DNA of 37,078 nt from NCBI GenBank assembly GCA_030604085.1, contig JAUVWP010000005.1:1-37078 (forward strand), given 5' to 3'. Position numbers and translations under genes: made by a program. Below the pieces are notes generated by a model. The model saw only the letters and a program-made list of their open reading frames with translations, had not been told where the DNA came from and searched no databases. This DNA is from Methanosarcinales archaeon (GTDB taxonomy: Archaea > Halobacteriota > Methanosarcinia > Methanosarcinales > Methanogasteraceae). This document shows, in pieces, positions 16,634 to 24,280 of the stretch. How positions within the stretch are numbered: position 1 is the first letter of the stretch; every line of letters begins with the position of its first letter.

Positions 16634-17689
16634 ATGACCACATCCCTGCGAAAGATCGAGCACTTGCAGATATGCGCAAACGATCCGGTCGAAGCGCACG
16701 TCTCTGCCGGATTCGACGACGTCCATCTGATCCACTGCGCACTACCAGAGATCGACAAGGACGAGATCGACACCTCGACAGAACTGTTCGGAAAAGTCAT
16801 GGCTGCGCCGCTTCTGATCGCGTCGATGACGGGCGGGCATCCTGACACGTACCCGATCAACAAAGCGCTTGCGCTTGCAGCAGAACATCTGGGAATCGGG
16901 ATTGGGGTTGGGAGCCAGCGGGCTGCGCTTGAGAATCCAGAGCAAGAGGAGACGTTTCGGGTGGTGCGGGACTGTGCGCCCCATGCTTTTGTGTACGCAA
17001 ATATTGGTGTTGTGCAACTGACAGAGTACGGCATCGACGGCGTAGAACATGCGATCGAGATGATCGATGCCGATGCGATCGCGATCCATCTCAACTTCCT
17101 GCAGGAGGCGATACAACCCGAGGGCTGCACACATGCACGCGGGTCACTCGATGCGATAAAGGATGTGTACGATGCAATCTCAGTCCCAGTGATCGCAAAA
17201 GAGACCGGTGCCGGCATCTCCTGCGAGGTGGCAGCAATGCTTGCGGCTGCTGGTGTGGATGCGATCGATGTCGGCGGCGTAGGCGGCACAAGTTGGGCTG
17301 GTGTCGAGTATTACCGTGCTCTTGATCGCGGGGACGCAGTATCCGAGCATCTCGGAGGATTGTTCTGGGACTGGGGAATCCCAACAGCGGCAAGCGTCGT
17401 GGAATGCGCATCATGCGGTCTGCCAGTCATTGCGACAGGCGGCGTTCGCACCGGGATCGATATCGCGAAATCGATTGCGCTTGGCGCATCGCTCTCAGGA
17501 ACCGCGCTGCCGCTGGTTGCACCCGCGATGAAAGGTGCTGATGCGGTGATCGACCGGCTCTCACGCATGATCTCGGAACTTGAGATTGCGATGTTCCTCT
17601 GCGGCTGCCCGGATGTCGCTGATCTGAAGACGGCTCCGGTGATGATCGGCGGCAGGGTCCGGGAGATGCTTGACGCACGCGGGTTTTAA
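16634..17689 (+). CDS. fni: isopentenyl-diphosphate delta-isomerase, type 2
   Basis: 351 residues of the FMN-dependent type 2 enzyme that interconverts IPP and DMAPP, the entry to archaeal isoprenoid lipids. The TIM barrel shows family markers: the R6-K7 region (LRKIEHLQIC), SMTGGHPDT, GSQRAALENPEQEETF, HLNFLQEAIQPEG, VPVIAKETGAGIS, DVGGVGGTSWAGVE and the FMN phosphate loop GGVRTGIDIAKSIALGAS. FMN reduced by NAD(P)H is the usual cofactor. It appears monocistronic with its own TATA box; the next gene is 279 nt away. Confidence 0.95.
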   Translation: MTTSLRKIEHLQICANDPVEAHVSAGFDDVHLIHCALPEIDKDEIDTSTELFGKVMAAPLLIASMTGGHPDTYPINKALALAAEHLGIGIGVGSQRAALENPEQEETFRVVRDCAPHAFVYANIGVVQLTEYGIDGVEHAIEMIDADAIAIHLNFLQEAIQPEGCTHARGSLDAIKDVYDAISVPVIAKETGAGISCEVAAMLAAAGVDAIDVGGVGGTSWAGVEYYRALDRGDAVSEHLGGLFWDWGIPTAASVVECASCGLPVIATGGVRTGIDIAKSIALGASLSGTALPLVAPAMKGADAVIDRLSRMISELEIAMFLCGCPDVADLKTAPVMIGGRVREMLDARGF

Positions 17690-17842
17690 ACGGCAGACAA
17701 TGGCTTTAGATGTTCTTATTCATCTATCGCGGGTATGCCGGATTAAAATACATCTTGATGCTGATTTTATGCCTTAGGCGCTGCTTCGCTTGCGCTCACA
17801 GTCACGAATCGAGTAAATCGGTGAAAAACACTCGGATTTTTA

Positions 17843-17871
17843 GATAGTGCCAGAAGTTGGAACTTCCTATC
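17843..17871. promoter_or_regulatory. two-part hairpin upstream of purS
   Basis: GAAGTT-GG-AACTTC (17853-17866) is enclosed by GATAG...CTATC (17843-17847, 17867-17871) with one asymmetric bulge. It lies about 100 nt before purS in a gene-free 279-nt gap and could be an operator or the 3' end of an upstream transcript. Confidence 0.35.
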
Positions 17872-17968
17872 ACGTAAAATGGGCGGAGTTACGGTTTAAG
17901 AAGGGAGGAGAAGCTACCATCTCTTCAGACCCATACATTTTTATCGTTTCGGTTTGATCTGATACACG

Positions 17969-18211
17969 ATGAGATATTGTGCCGAGATAACGATACAACT
18001 GAAGCAGGGCATGCTCGATCCGGAAGGGGAGACGATACAGCGTGCACTTACGCATCTGGGCTATGCGGTCAAGAGCGCTCATGCAGCGAAGAGATTGCTG
18101 ATTGAACTGGAAGCAGATGACGCCGACGACGCCACCAGGATGGTGGATGAGATGTGCAGGAAGATGCTTGCAAATCCAGTGATCCACAATTACTCAATCG
18201 TGATACGATGA
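17969..18211 (+). CDS. purS: phosphoribosylformylglycinamidine synthase subunit PurS
   Basis: 80 residues, the normal PurS length. PurS dimers bridge the glutaminase PurQ and the synthetase PurL in the FGAM synthase complex of purine biosynthesis. The sequence [20 protein letters not shown] with [16 protein letters not shown] and the C-terminal [18 protein letters not shown] match the family. A TATA-like TTTTTATCG about 25-30 nt upstream supports this ATG. The stop overlaps the purQ start (ATGA). purL is not in the window. Confidence 0.95.
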   Translation: MRYCAEITIQLKQGMLDPEGETIQRALTHLGYAVKSAHAAKRLLIELEADDADDATRMVDEMCRKMLANPVIHNYSIVIR

Positions 18212-18900
18212 AGTTTGCAGTAATCAGGTTTGGCGGAAGCAATTGCGATTCAGATGTACATCACATCTTAAATGATCTTCTCGATGTATCCACCGATCTG
18301 GTGTGGTACAAGGACTCGATCGAGGGTTATGACGGCGTCGTAATCCCTGGAGGGTTCTCTTATGGCGATTATCTGCGTGCAGGCGCGATTGCGGCACAAA
18401 CACCGATCATGAACTCGGTGAGGCGTCTCGCGGACAACGGAAAGCCGGTCATCGGGATATGCAACGGATTTCAGATCCTTGCCGAGTCAGGGCTTCTCCC
18501 GGGTGCGCTCCGCACGAACGAGTATCCGAAATTCTGCTGCAAGTGGGTGAACCTGCGCGTCGAAAATACCGATACCGCGTTCACAGCGGGGTTCAAGGAA
18601 GGCGAGATCGTTAGGATGCCAGTTGCGCATAAGGAGGGGAATTTCTTCGCTGATGATGCCGCGCTCCATGATATGAATTCGCACCATCAGATCGTGTTCA
18701 GGTACGTTAACCCGGACGGGAATACCGCGGATTATGCCAATCCAAACGGATCGGTAGAGAACATCGCTGGAATCGTTAACGGGTCAGGAAATGTCCTCGG
18801 GATGATGCCGCATCCTGAGCGTGCATCTGAGTCGATACTCGGGTCTGATGACGGGCGCAGGATCTTTGAGTCGATGGTTGAGTATGCGGAGCAGGGATGA
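18208..18900 (+). CDS. purQ: phosphoribosylformylglycinamidine synthase subunit PurQ
   Basis: 230 residues from ATG 18208, overlapping the purS stop by 4 nt; an earlier in-frame ATG at 18154 lies within purS and gives a poor N-terminus. It is a class I glutamine amidotransferase: [16 protein letters not shown], the oxyanion strand [16 protein letters not shown], nucleophile Cys near residue 85 (GICNGFQ), and the His/Glu pair near residues 202-204 (MMPHPERA). It supplies ammonia to PurL for conversion of FGAR to FGAM. The stop overlaps the next start by 4 nt. Confidence 0.96.
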   Translation: MKFAVIRFGGSNCDSDVHHILNDLLDVSTDLVWYKDSIEGYDGVVIPGGFSYGDYLRAGAIAAQTPIMNSVRRLADNGKPVIGICNGFQILAESGLLPGALRTNEYPKFCCKWVNLRVENTDTAFTAGFKEGEIVRMPVAHKEGNFFADDAALHDMNSHHQIVFRYVNPDGNTADYANPNGSVENIAGIVNGSGNVLGMMPHPERASESILGSDDGRRIFESMVEYAEQG

Positions 18901-19367
18901 CCTCGGATGCGCATCTTGGAAAAGCACGAATCATTGCCGACTACCAGTTCGGACGCGGCGCGGGAAACGCGCTCTTCCCTGATGACGTGACATTCCGCTT
19001 GTCCACCACTGGCAGGATCAGGCAGGTGCTACAGGGCAAAGAGCGCATCGCAACGCTCCGTGCAAGCGATAACCTGTTCACGCTCGGAAAGCTCGGAGCG
19101 TCCCGGCTGCATATATTCCTGCCACCGCCCGGGATGCGCGTCGTTGTAAACAGCGATGCTGCGCCCTTCGTTCGAGATGGGAAGACCGCGTTTGCACGGC
19201 ACATCACCGATGTGGATCCGATGATCCGGAGCGGCGATGAGGTGCTCGTGGTGGATGAGAACGATCTCCTGCTTGCAACAGGGCAGGCAAAACTGTGCGC
19301 ATCCGAACTGCTCGCATTCGAGCACGGGATGGGGGTCGATGTGCGGATCGGGGTCGGAACTGCCTGA
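18897..19367 (+). CDS. PUA-domain protein
   Basis: 156 residues beginning at an ATGA overlap with purQ, so probably translated from the same mRNA. The N-terminal half ([30 protein letters not shown]) and the C-terminal half ([20 protein letters not shown] then [20 protein letters not shown]) match the stand-alone archaeal proteins related to the end of archaeosine tRNA-guanine transglycosylase, with a PUA RNA-binding fold in the second part. The catalytic TGT barrel is absent. It probably binds structured RNA, perhaps tRNA or rRNA; why it sits in a purine operon is unclear. Confidence 0.8.
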   Translation: MTSDAHLGKARIIADYQFGRGAGNALFPDDVTFRLSTTGRIRQVLQGKERIATLRASDNLFTLGKLGASRLHIFLPPPGMRVVVNSDAAPFVRDGKTAFARHITDVDPMIRSGDEVLVVDENDLLLATGQAKLCASELLAFEHGMGVDVRIGVGTA

Positions 19368-19503
19368 ATTAATTCAGCGGGGACTGTCAATTTATCTGGT
19401 GCTTTGGTTCTGACTCGTATGTTTTCAGATATTCGAAACTCGGGTATTTGATTGCAAGCTCCTGTAACCCCACAAGCCATAACACACCCCCAATCCTCGG
19501 GCA

Positions 19504-19514
19504 ACATTTATATC
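19504..19514 (+). promoter_or_regulatory. TATA box of the DUF169 gene
   Basis: ACATTTATATC lies about 50 nt before ATG 19562, implying a leader of about 25 nt that includes the strong ribosome binding site. Confidence 0.55.
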
Positions 19515-19561
19515 CCGACAGGGAACTGAAATTCACATACATCTACAGAGGAGGCTTTAGC

Positions 19562-20305
19562 ATGGATTATGCAGAAATGTCAGATAAACTTGTAGACCTG
19601 TTAGGACTGAAGGGGAAGCCGGTAGCGGTTTCACTGATAAAGAGAGAGGAAGATATCCCGAAAGACTTGACCGAGGTCGAAAAACCTCGCCGGTACTGTC
19701 AGATGCTTCAGGATGCCAGACTCAAAGGCATCACAAGTCTTGCAACCGCAGACAACCACGCCTGTAAAGGCGGCGCAACAGCGATCGGGCTTATAGATTA
19801 CGGTCCGAACTTAAGGACTGGCGCGCTGTACCATTACAAACTGAACAAGGAGGTCTCGCTCGGCGTTGCCAAGCGTGTGGTCGATCAGATGCCAAGACCA
19901 GCACCCGGATCGACCGTCGCAACCGTGATCGCGCCGCTTGACAAGGCGCCGACCGACCCTGATGGCGCGAGACCTGACGTGATCGTGATCATGGCTGGCA
20001 TGCTCGCAGCACGAAGGATCGTTCAGGCAGTGATCTACCAGCACGGCGGACGGTTCAACGCAAACTTCGCGGGCATCCAATCGACATGCTCAGACGCCAC
20101 CGCATATCCATACATCTCAGGGGACGTGAACGTCTCGATCGGATGCGATGGCGCGGCAAAGAACGCGGGGCTTTCCGATGACGAACTCGTGGTCGGGATA
20201 CCTGCAGAACTGCTTGAAGAGATCACCGGAACACTCTCTGAGTGTGCGCCGGGATGGGACGACTGGCAGAAAGGGAACATCAGTTACGTAAGGAAGGACA
20301 TCTGA
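19562..20305 (+). CDS. DUF169 protein
   Basis: 247 residues from ATG 19562, chosen because AGAGGAGG is 7 nt upstream; the frame is open back to 19448 but without signals. The sequence has the DUF169 pattern: an N-terminal helix pair (MSDKLVDLLGLKGKPVAVSL), RRYCQMLQDARLKG, ADNHACKGGATAIGL, TVIAPLDKAPTDPDGARPDV, and FAGIQSTCSDATAYPYISGD near the end. Conserved cysteines (YCQM, HACKGG, STCSD, SECAPGW) suggest a metal or redox role, but no function is established that I know of. It is common in methanogens and other anaerobes. It appears monocistronic. Confidence 0.85.
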   Translation: MDYAEMSDKLVDLLGLKGKPVAVSLIKREEDIPKDLTEVEKPRRYCQMLQDARLKGITSLATADNHACKGGATAIGLIDYGPNLRTGALYHYKLNKEVSLGVAKRVVDQMPRPAPGSTVATVIAPLDKAPTDPDGARPDVIVIMAGMLAARRIVQAVIYQHGGRFNANFAGIQSTCSDATAYPYISGDVNVSIGCDGAAKNAGLSDDELVVGIPAELLEEITGTLSECAPGWDDWQKGNISYVRKDI

Positions 20306-20572
20306 ATCTGATAGCTCGGAGGCTGTCGCACCTTATGGCGCCGGCAGCCCTCCCGCTGTCAGGTACGTTTAACCGCGTCCCAAAACCTCGCATAAACTGA
20401 GCTATCCCTGAATGCGAAGTTCCCAACCGATCGTATCCGGGGATATCTCTTTATATGACCCTATCCAACTAAAAATCCGTTCTACTGCGGTTCTTTTCAT
20501 ATATAGATCAAAACCTGCCGCGCCAGAAAAGATTTAATAAATGCGGGCGCAATTCTGATCGGTGAACTACTA
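20306..20572. other. intergenic segment with two TATA-like elements
   Basis: No gene is seen. The left end has an imperfect hairpin (GGCTG...CAGCC, about 20322-20350) without a T-tract. Two AT-rich elements follow, CATATATAG near 20500 and TTTAATAAATG near 20532; the second is about 38 nt before the Trm112 start and is the better promoter candidate. Confidence 0.4.
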
Positions 20573-20752
20573 ATGAAACGGGAACTGATGGACATTCTTG
20601 CCTGCCCGATATGCAAGGGCGACCTCGAACTGAACGTGACCGAAGAGACCGATGAGATTATCACGGGCACGTTATATTGCGGGAAATGCGATGAATACTA
20701 TCCGATCGAGGATGGTATCCCAAACATGCTCCCACCAGACCTCCGTGAGTAA
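20573..20752 (+). CDS. Trm112-family zinc-binding methyltransferase activator
   Basis: 59 residues (MKRELMDILACPICKGDLEL...). The CPICK and CGKCD pairs form a zinc ribbon, and EYYPIEDGIPNMLPPDLRE is the classic Trm112/UPF0434 ending. Trm112 proteins in eukaryotes and haloarchaea activate and stabilise several SAM-dependent methyltransferases that modify tRNA, rRNA and release factor. A class I methyltransferase gene (21319-21945) is close by but on the other strand. The next gene starts one base after this stop (TAAcATG), so the two are one operon. Confidence 0.88.
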   Translation: MKRELMDILACPICKGDLELNVTEETDEIITGTLYCGKCDEYYPIEDGIPNMLPPDLRE

Positions 20753-20753
20753 C

Positions 20754-21338
20754 ATGGATCAGCCAAAACAATCCTCACAGCAGATCGTCCTGAATCGAAC
20801 CCGATTCAATTCCATCGAATTCGAGACCAAACACGTTGAGTTGGTAATGCCCCGCGGCAGGGACGTTAAATTTCCGATTGAGATCAGCAACTATGGCGCG
20901 CCAACACAGATAAATCTGACTGCCAGCAACGAGATCGAGGATTGTGTCAGGTTCCTGCACAATGATTTTGCCGCGGTCGGCAAGACGGTCGTGGATGCGA
21001 TCGTGCATATCCAGACGCAGCGGCACGGAAGCATCGCTGTGACTGTAGGATATGGCGCGAATACAGACGGTTTCAACATCGACCTGATAGCAGAACCGTA
21101 TCAGGAGATCGCTACGGACCCAGGTCTCGCAGTTCCGGGAGAGGAGGCAAAGGGATACCGGGAAGTGTCGCAGATATCCACCCATCCGGCAGTGAAAGTG
21201 GTTGCCGCGCTCGCATTCATTCTCGTAATCTTAAAGCTCTTTACAGATATGGTGCCCGGGTACGTCGGCATAGCCTCAGCGATCCTGCTGCTGGTTATAC
21301 TCATTATGTACAAACTCTTCACAACTTCTTCGCAATGA
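20754..21338 (+). CDS. membrane protein with exposed N-terminal domain, hypothetical
   Basis: 194 residues from ATG 20754, 1 nt after the Trm112 stop; the frame could extend back to 20652 but that would overlay Trm112. Residues 1-135 are a soluble, strand-rich domain (FETKHVELVMPRGRDVKFPI, EISNYGAPTQINLTASNE, HGSIAVTVGYGANTDGFNID) that resembles Ig-like beta domains. Two transmembrane helices follow (about 145-165 VKVVAALAFILVILKLF; about 172-190 GIASAILLLVILIMY), ending with a short tail. I recall similarly built euryarchaeal proteins of unknown function. Its 3' end overlaps the convergent methyltransferase gene by 20 bp. Confidence 0.75.
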   Translation: MDQPKQSSQQIVLNRTRFNSIEFETKHVELVMPRGRDVKFPIEISNYGAPTQINLTASNEIEDCVRFLHNDFAAVGKTVVDAIVHIQTQRHGSIAVTVGYGANTDGFNIDLIAEPYQEIATDPGLAVPGEEAKGYREVSQISTHPAVKVVAALAFILVILKLFTDMVPGYVGIASAILLLVILIMYKLFTTSSQ

Positions 21339-21945
21339 TCGCCTCTGCGATCTGGAAATCCTTGTACACCTGCATCTCGACATCCTGCTGCCGCATGTAT
21401 GGGAGCAGGTCGGCACCCTCGGCACGCCAGACCCATGCATAAAACCTGCTTAAAAAGTTAAAAACGTCGACCGGACCTTTGTTACTCTTCAAGTGGAGAA
21501 GACTGATCGTGCCGCTCTTTTTGAGAACCCTGAGTGCCTCAGAGACCGCAATCTCAGGTCCATCGATGGTGTCCATACCGCAGGTGCAGAATACCGCGTC
21601 GAACGTTTCATCACCGAAAGGCAGCGACTGGACCATCCCCTGCACGCGATGAAGATTCTTGTGCTTACTGTTTCTCAATCGATTGACTTTCAGTACATTT
21701 CTGGAGATGTCGATCCCGATAACCGTTCCGTTCTTGACCCATCTGGCAAGAAGTCCTGCGTTTCTTCCGGTGCCGCTTGTCAGATCGAGCACCATGCCGG
21801 AATCGCCAAGATTCGTAGCTTTTATCAATTTTTTCCGTGAATACTGCTTTGAACCGAGCCACAACACATCATCAAGATCGTACAGCAATGCGAGGCGATT
21901 ATACCGGTCTCTCGTCTTTCCAGTCTCTTCTAAATAATCAGACAT
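21319..21945 (-). CDS. class I SAM-dependent methyltransferase
   Basis: 208 residues with UbiE/COQ5-type layout: N-terminal cap (KTRDRYNRLALLYDLDDVLW), motif I VLDLTSGTGRNAGLL, motif II acidic residue in VIGIDISRNVLKVNRLR, the LPFGDETFDAVFCTCGMDTI motif IV region, and SEALRVLKKSGTISLLHLKS. Motif I reads DLTSGTGRN where DVGCGTG is most common, which is tolerated. The substrate is unknown; a small molecule such as a quinone or lipid is typical. It begins 9 nt after the TFE stop and is probably co-transcribed with tfe and pan. Confidence 0.85.
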   Translation of the reverse strand: MSDYLEETGKTRDRYNRLALLYDLDDVLWLGSKQYSRKKLIKATNLGDSGMVLDLTSGTGRNAGLLARWVKNGTVIGIDISRNVLKVNRLRNSKHKNLHRVQGMVQSLPFGDETFDAVFCTCGMDTIDGPEIAVSEALRVLKKSGTISLLHLKSNKGPVDVFNFLSRFYAWVWRAEGADLLPYMRQQDVEMQVYKDFQIAEAIIAKKL

Positions 21946-21954
21946 CTGTAAAAA

Positions 21955-22458
21955 TCACTTCCGAACAGCATATTCCATCTCTGAGATTCTCTCAGATAAC
22001 TTATCCACCAGTTCCTCATTATCCTGGTAAAACAGCTCATCTCCACAGACCGAGCAGATAAAATCAGTCTCGGATGCGATATCGAAGAGAAATCGCGCGC
22101 ATTTGTGTTCGCAGATGTAAAATACGCCATTTACCTCGAATTCTAGCCGCGCCTTCAGATTGTCAAGCAACCTCTCAAACTCAAGATCCATGCGGTTATC
22201 GATGTTCTCCGGATCGAGCGTCCAGTGGTATGTTAGCCAGCCAGTATCCGGGTTACGCTCCCGCCGATAGCCTGCAAGCCGGTTCTCATGCAGCTTAAAG
22301 AGAGTCTTCCGGATCACGTTTATATCCATCTCAATCTCTTCCGCGACGACCTCATCGACGACCTCTCCGGCAGGCAGTTTCTCGAGGATCTCTACGCCGT
22401 CCGCCCCAATGATCTTTACCAGATACTGGTGCACAACAGGGTCATCTATATCGATCAA
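21955..22458 (-). CDS. tfe: transcription factor E, alpha subunit (TFE)
   Basis: 167 residues. TFE stabilises the open complex of archaeal RNA polymerase at TATA promoters. The extended winged helix spans about 1-90 (DDPVVHQYLVKIIGADGVEI; EEIEMDINVIRKTLFKLHEN; WLTYHWTLDPENID), then a coiled segment and a zinc ribbon about 113-145 (ICEHKCARF ... FICSVCGDEL). The first knuckle is CxxxC, not the usual CxxC. The start must be TTG 22458, since an in-frame TGA stands four codons upstream; GGTGAT lies just before it. It is 69 nt downstream of pan, same strand. Confidence 0.92.
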   Translation of the reverse strand: MIDIDDPVVHQYLVKIIGADGVEILEKLPAGEVVDEVVAEEIEMDINVIRKTLFKLHENRLAGYRRERNPDTGWLTYHWTLDPENIDNRMDLEFERLLDNLKARLEFEVNGVFYICEHKCARFLFDIASETDFICSVCGDELFYQDNEELVDKLSERISEMEYAVRK

Positions 22459-22527
22459 TCGATCACCGTCTCAACATTTCCGCTTTCTAATTTTTCTTTT
22501 GAGATTGGTATCATTCCCATACCTCTT

Positions 22528-23760
22528 TCACGCAAACATGCCTTCTGAATACCGATCTACCATGCCCTCGGGGTTCATTATGTGCTTGATCGCATCCTCG
22601 AAATCCTTCTGGTGTACCGCATCCTTTTCCTCGCGCACCGCACACATACCAGCTTTCATCGCGATCGCACGTAAAGTAGCGCCGTTTGCGTCCTCGGTAA
22701 GTGCCACAATGCGATCAAAATCAATATCGTCTGCAAGCCGCATCTTTTCCGTGTGGATGAGCAGGATCTTGACGCGTGCTTCACGATCCGGTATGGGCAC
22801 GTAGACCAGCCGGTCGAAACGTCCTGCGCGGATCAGCGCGGGATCGAGTATGTCCCACCGGTTAGTTGCTGCAAGGATGCAGACATCACCTCTCGAATTG
22901 AATCCATCCATCTCTGACAGGAGTTGCATAAGCGTGCGCTGGACCTCTCTTCCGCCGGAACTGGCATCATCGAGACGTACCGCTCCAATCGAGTCCAGTT
23001 CGTCGATGAATATGATCGCGGGCGCTTTTTTCCGCGCCATCTCGAATACGTCACGCACCATACGCGCGCCCTCACCGATGTACTTCTGAACGAGTTCCGA
23101 ACCGACCACACGGATGAATATAGCCTCCGTCCGGGTGGCAACCGCTTTTGCAAGAAGGGTCTTTCCCGTGCCAGGCGGACCGAACAGTAAAACGCCTTTC
23201 GGCGGATCGATGCCGATGCGTTCGAATATCTCAGGTTTGGTGAGTGCAAATTCCACAGCACCCCTGAGCACCTCAATCTGCTTATCAAGACCCCCGATCT
23301 GGTCGTAATCGATGTCAGGCGATTCTATGACCTCCATTGCCTGCACCAAGGGGTCTTCTGATCTGGGGATGACCGCAACGATCGACAGATGCTCTTTATT
23401 AAGCGCAACCTGCACACCGGGCTTGAGATCGCCATCTTTGATGAACTGGGAACTCCCTACGATGAATTCGGGACCTGTGCTCGATCGCACAATCGATTTA
23501 CCCTCCTCAAGAATGTTTACGAGCGTTCCGACCAGCTGCGGTGTTGTTTTTAGTTTATCAAGTTCACTCCGCAGTTTCCTGAGCTCGCGCTCGTACTTCA
23601 ATCGCTGGTCTTCAGCAAGCTGCTTTTCAGTCTCGACCTTCTGATACTGCTTCTCGAGCAGGTTATTTTTCAATTCGAGTTGCTGCATGCGGTCCGCGAC
23701 ATACTTGGAGAACTCTGTTGAGTCCATATCCGCATCAACGTCCATTTCCAGATCCATCAT
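22528..23760 (-). CDS. pan: proteasome-activating nucleotidase PAN
   Basis: 410 residues from ATG 23760; the open frame runs on to 24027 but only as the shadow of MBF1. PAN hexamers unfold substrates and feed them to the 20S proteasome. Visible are the N-terminal coiled coil (about 20-75, [20 protein letters not shown]), OB domain, Walker A near 195 ([14 protein letters not shown]), the pore loop region ([14 protein letters not shown]), Walker B ([11 protein letters not shown]), sensor 1 ([10 protein letters not shown]), and arginine fingers (RAGRFDR). The C-terminus is GMFA, an HbYX-like tail with Phe for Tyr. ATG 23757 is an equal alternative start. It shares a symmetric promoter with MBF1. 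Confidence 0.96.
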   Translation of the reverse strand: MMDLEMDVDADMDSTEFSKYVADRMQQLELKNNLLEKQYQKVETEKQLAEDQRLKYERELRKLRSELDKLKTTPQLVGTLVNILEEGKSIVRSSTGPEFIVGSSQFIKDGDLKPGVQVALNKEHLSIVAVIPRSEDPLVQAMEVIESPDIDYDQIGGLDKQIEVLRGAVEFALTKPEIFERIGIDPPKGVLLFGPPGTGKTLLAKAVATRTEAIFIRVVGSELVQKYIGEGARMVRDVFEMARKKAPAIIFIDELDSIGAVRLDDASSGGREVQRTLMQLLSEMDGFNSRGDVCILAATNRWDILDPALIRAGRFDRLVYVPIPDREARVKILLIHTEKMRLADDIDFDRIVALTEDANGATLRAIAMKAGMCAVREEKDAVHQKDFEDAIKHIMNPEGMVDRYSEGMFA

Positions 23761-23782
23761 AAGACTGAATATCCTGACAATA

Positions 23783-23796
23783 CATAAACCTTTATG
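23783..23796. promoter_or_regulatory. symmetric divergent promoter of pan and mbf1
   Basis: CATAAA-CC-TTTATG is an inverted repeat readable as a TATA-like box on both strands. It is 30 nt from the pan ATG (23760) and 32 nt from the mbf1 ATG (23822), so one element may serve both genes. Confidence 0.5.
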
Positions 23797-23821
23797 GACG
23801 ATGGGATGATACGCTATTCCT

Positions 23822-24280
23822 ATGCAATGCGAAATATGCGGAAGCAACATCCGCGGAAAAGCGCATCGGGTGATCCTCGAGGGTACTGAGTTAAACGTCT
23901 GTGACGCTTGTGCAAAATACGGGCACGAGGTCAAGGAGGTCCCAAAAGCCACTGCCACTGGAATTGGAAGAACGCCAGCAGGGAAGGTGGGTAAGGTGCC
24001 GGCAGGTAGGGTTCCAGCAGGCATCACGTTTCGTACCGGGTCGCGGAGGCGCCCGGATATGTTCGATCAGATGACCGACGAACTGCTGTCCGATTATGGC
24101 TTTGCGATCAGGCGCGCTCGTGAGGCGCGTGGCATGTCACAGGAAGAACTGGCACTTGCGATAAAGGAGAAAGCGTCGCTCCTCAAGAAGTTAGAGCGCG
24201 AAGACTTAAGACCCGAAGATAGCGTTCGCAAGAAACTCGAGCGCGTGCTTGGAATCTCGCTTACTGAGACGATTGAGTAG
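23822..24280 (+). CDS. mbf1: multiprotein bridging factor 1 homolog (MBF1)
   Basis: 152 residues. An N-terminal zinc ribbon ([12 protein letters not shown]...[10 protein letters not shown], about 1-35), a flexible Gly/Pro/Lys linker (about 40-75, [20 protein letters not shown]), and a Cro/XRE helix-turn-helix (about 85-148, [32 protein letters not shown]) are the archaeal MBF1 plan. Archaeal MBF1 associates with the small ribosomal subunit and may act in translation more than transcription. It is divergent from pan; its 3' end overlaps the GlyRS gene by 20 bp on the opposite strand. Confidence 0.93.
   Translation: MQCEICGSNIRGKAHRVILEGTELNVCDACAKYGHEVKEVPKATATGIGRTPAGKVGKVPAGRVPAGITFRTGSRRRPDMFDQMTDELLSDYGFAIRRAREARGMSQEELALAIKEKASLLKKLEREDLRPEDSVRKKLERVLGISLTETIE

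Noticed and set aside
23761-24027. N-terminal extension of PAN by 89 residues
   Set aside because: It is antisense to MBF1 and Pro-rich with no PAN likeness; the coiled coil begins soon after ATG 23760.
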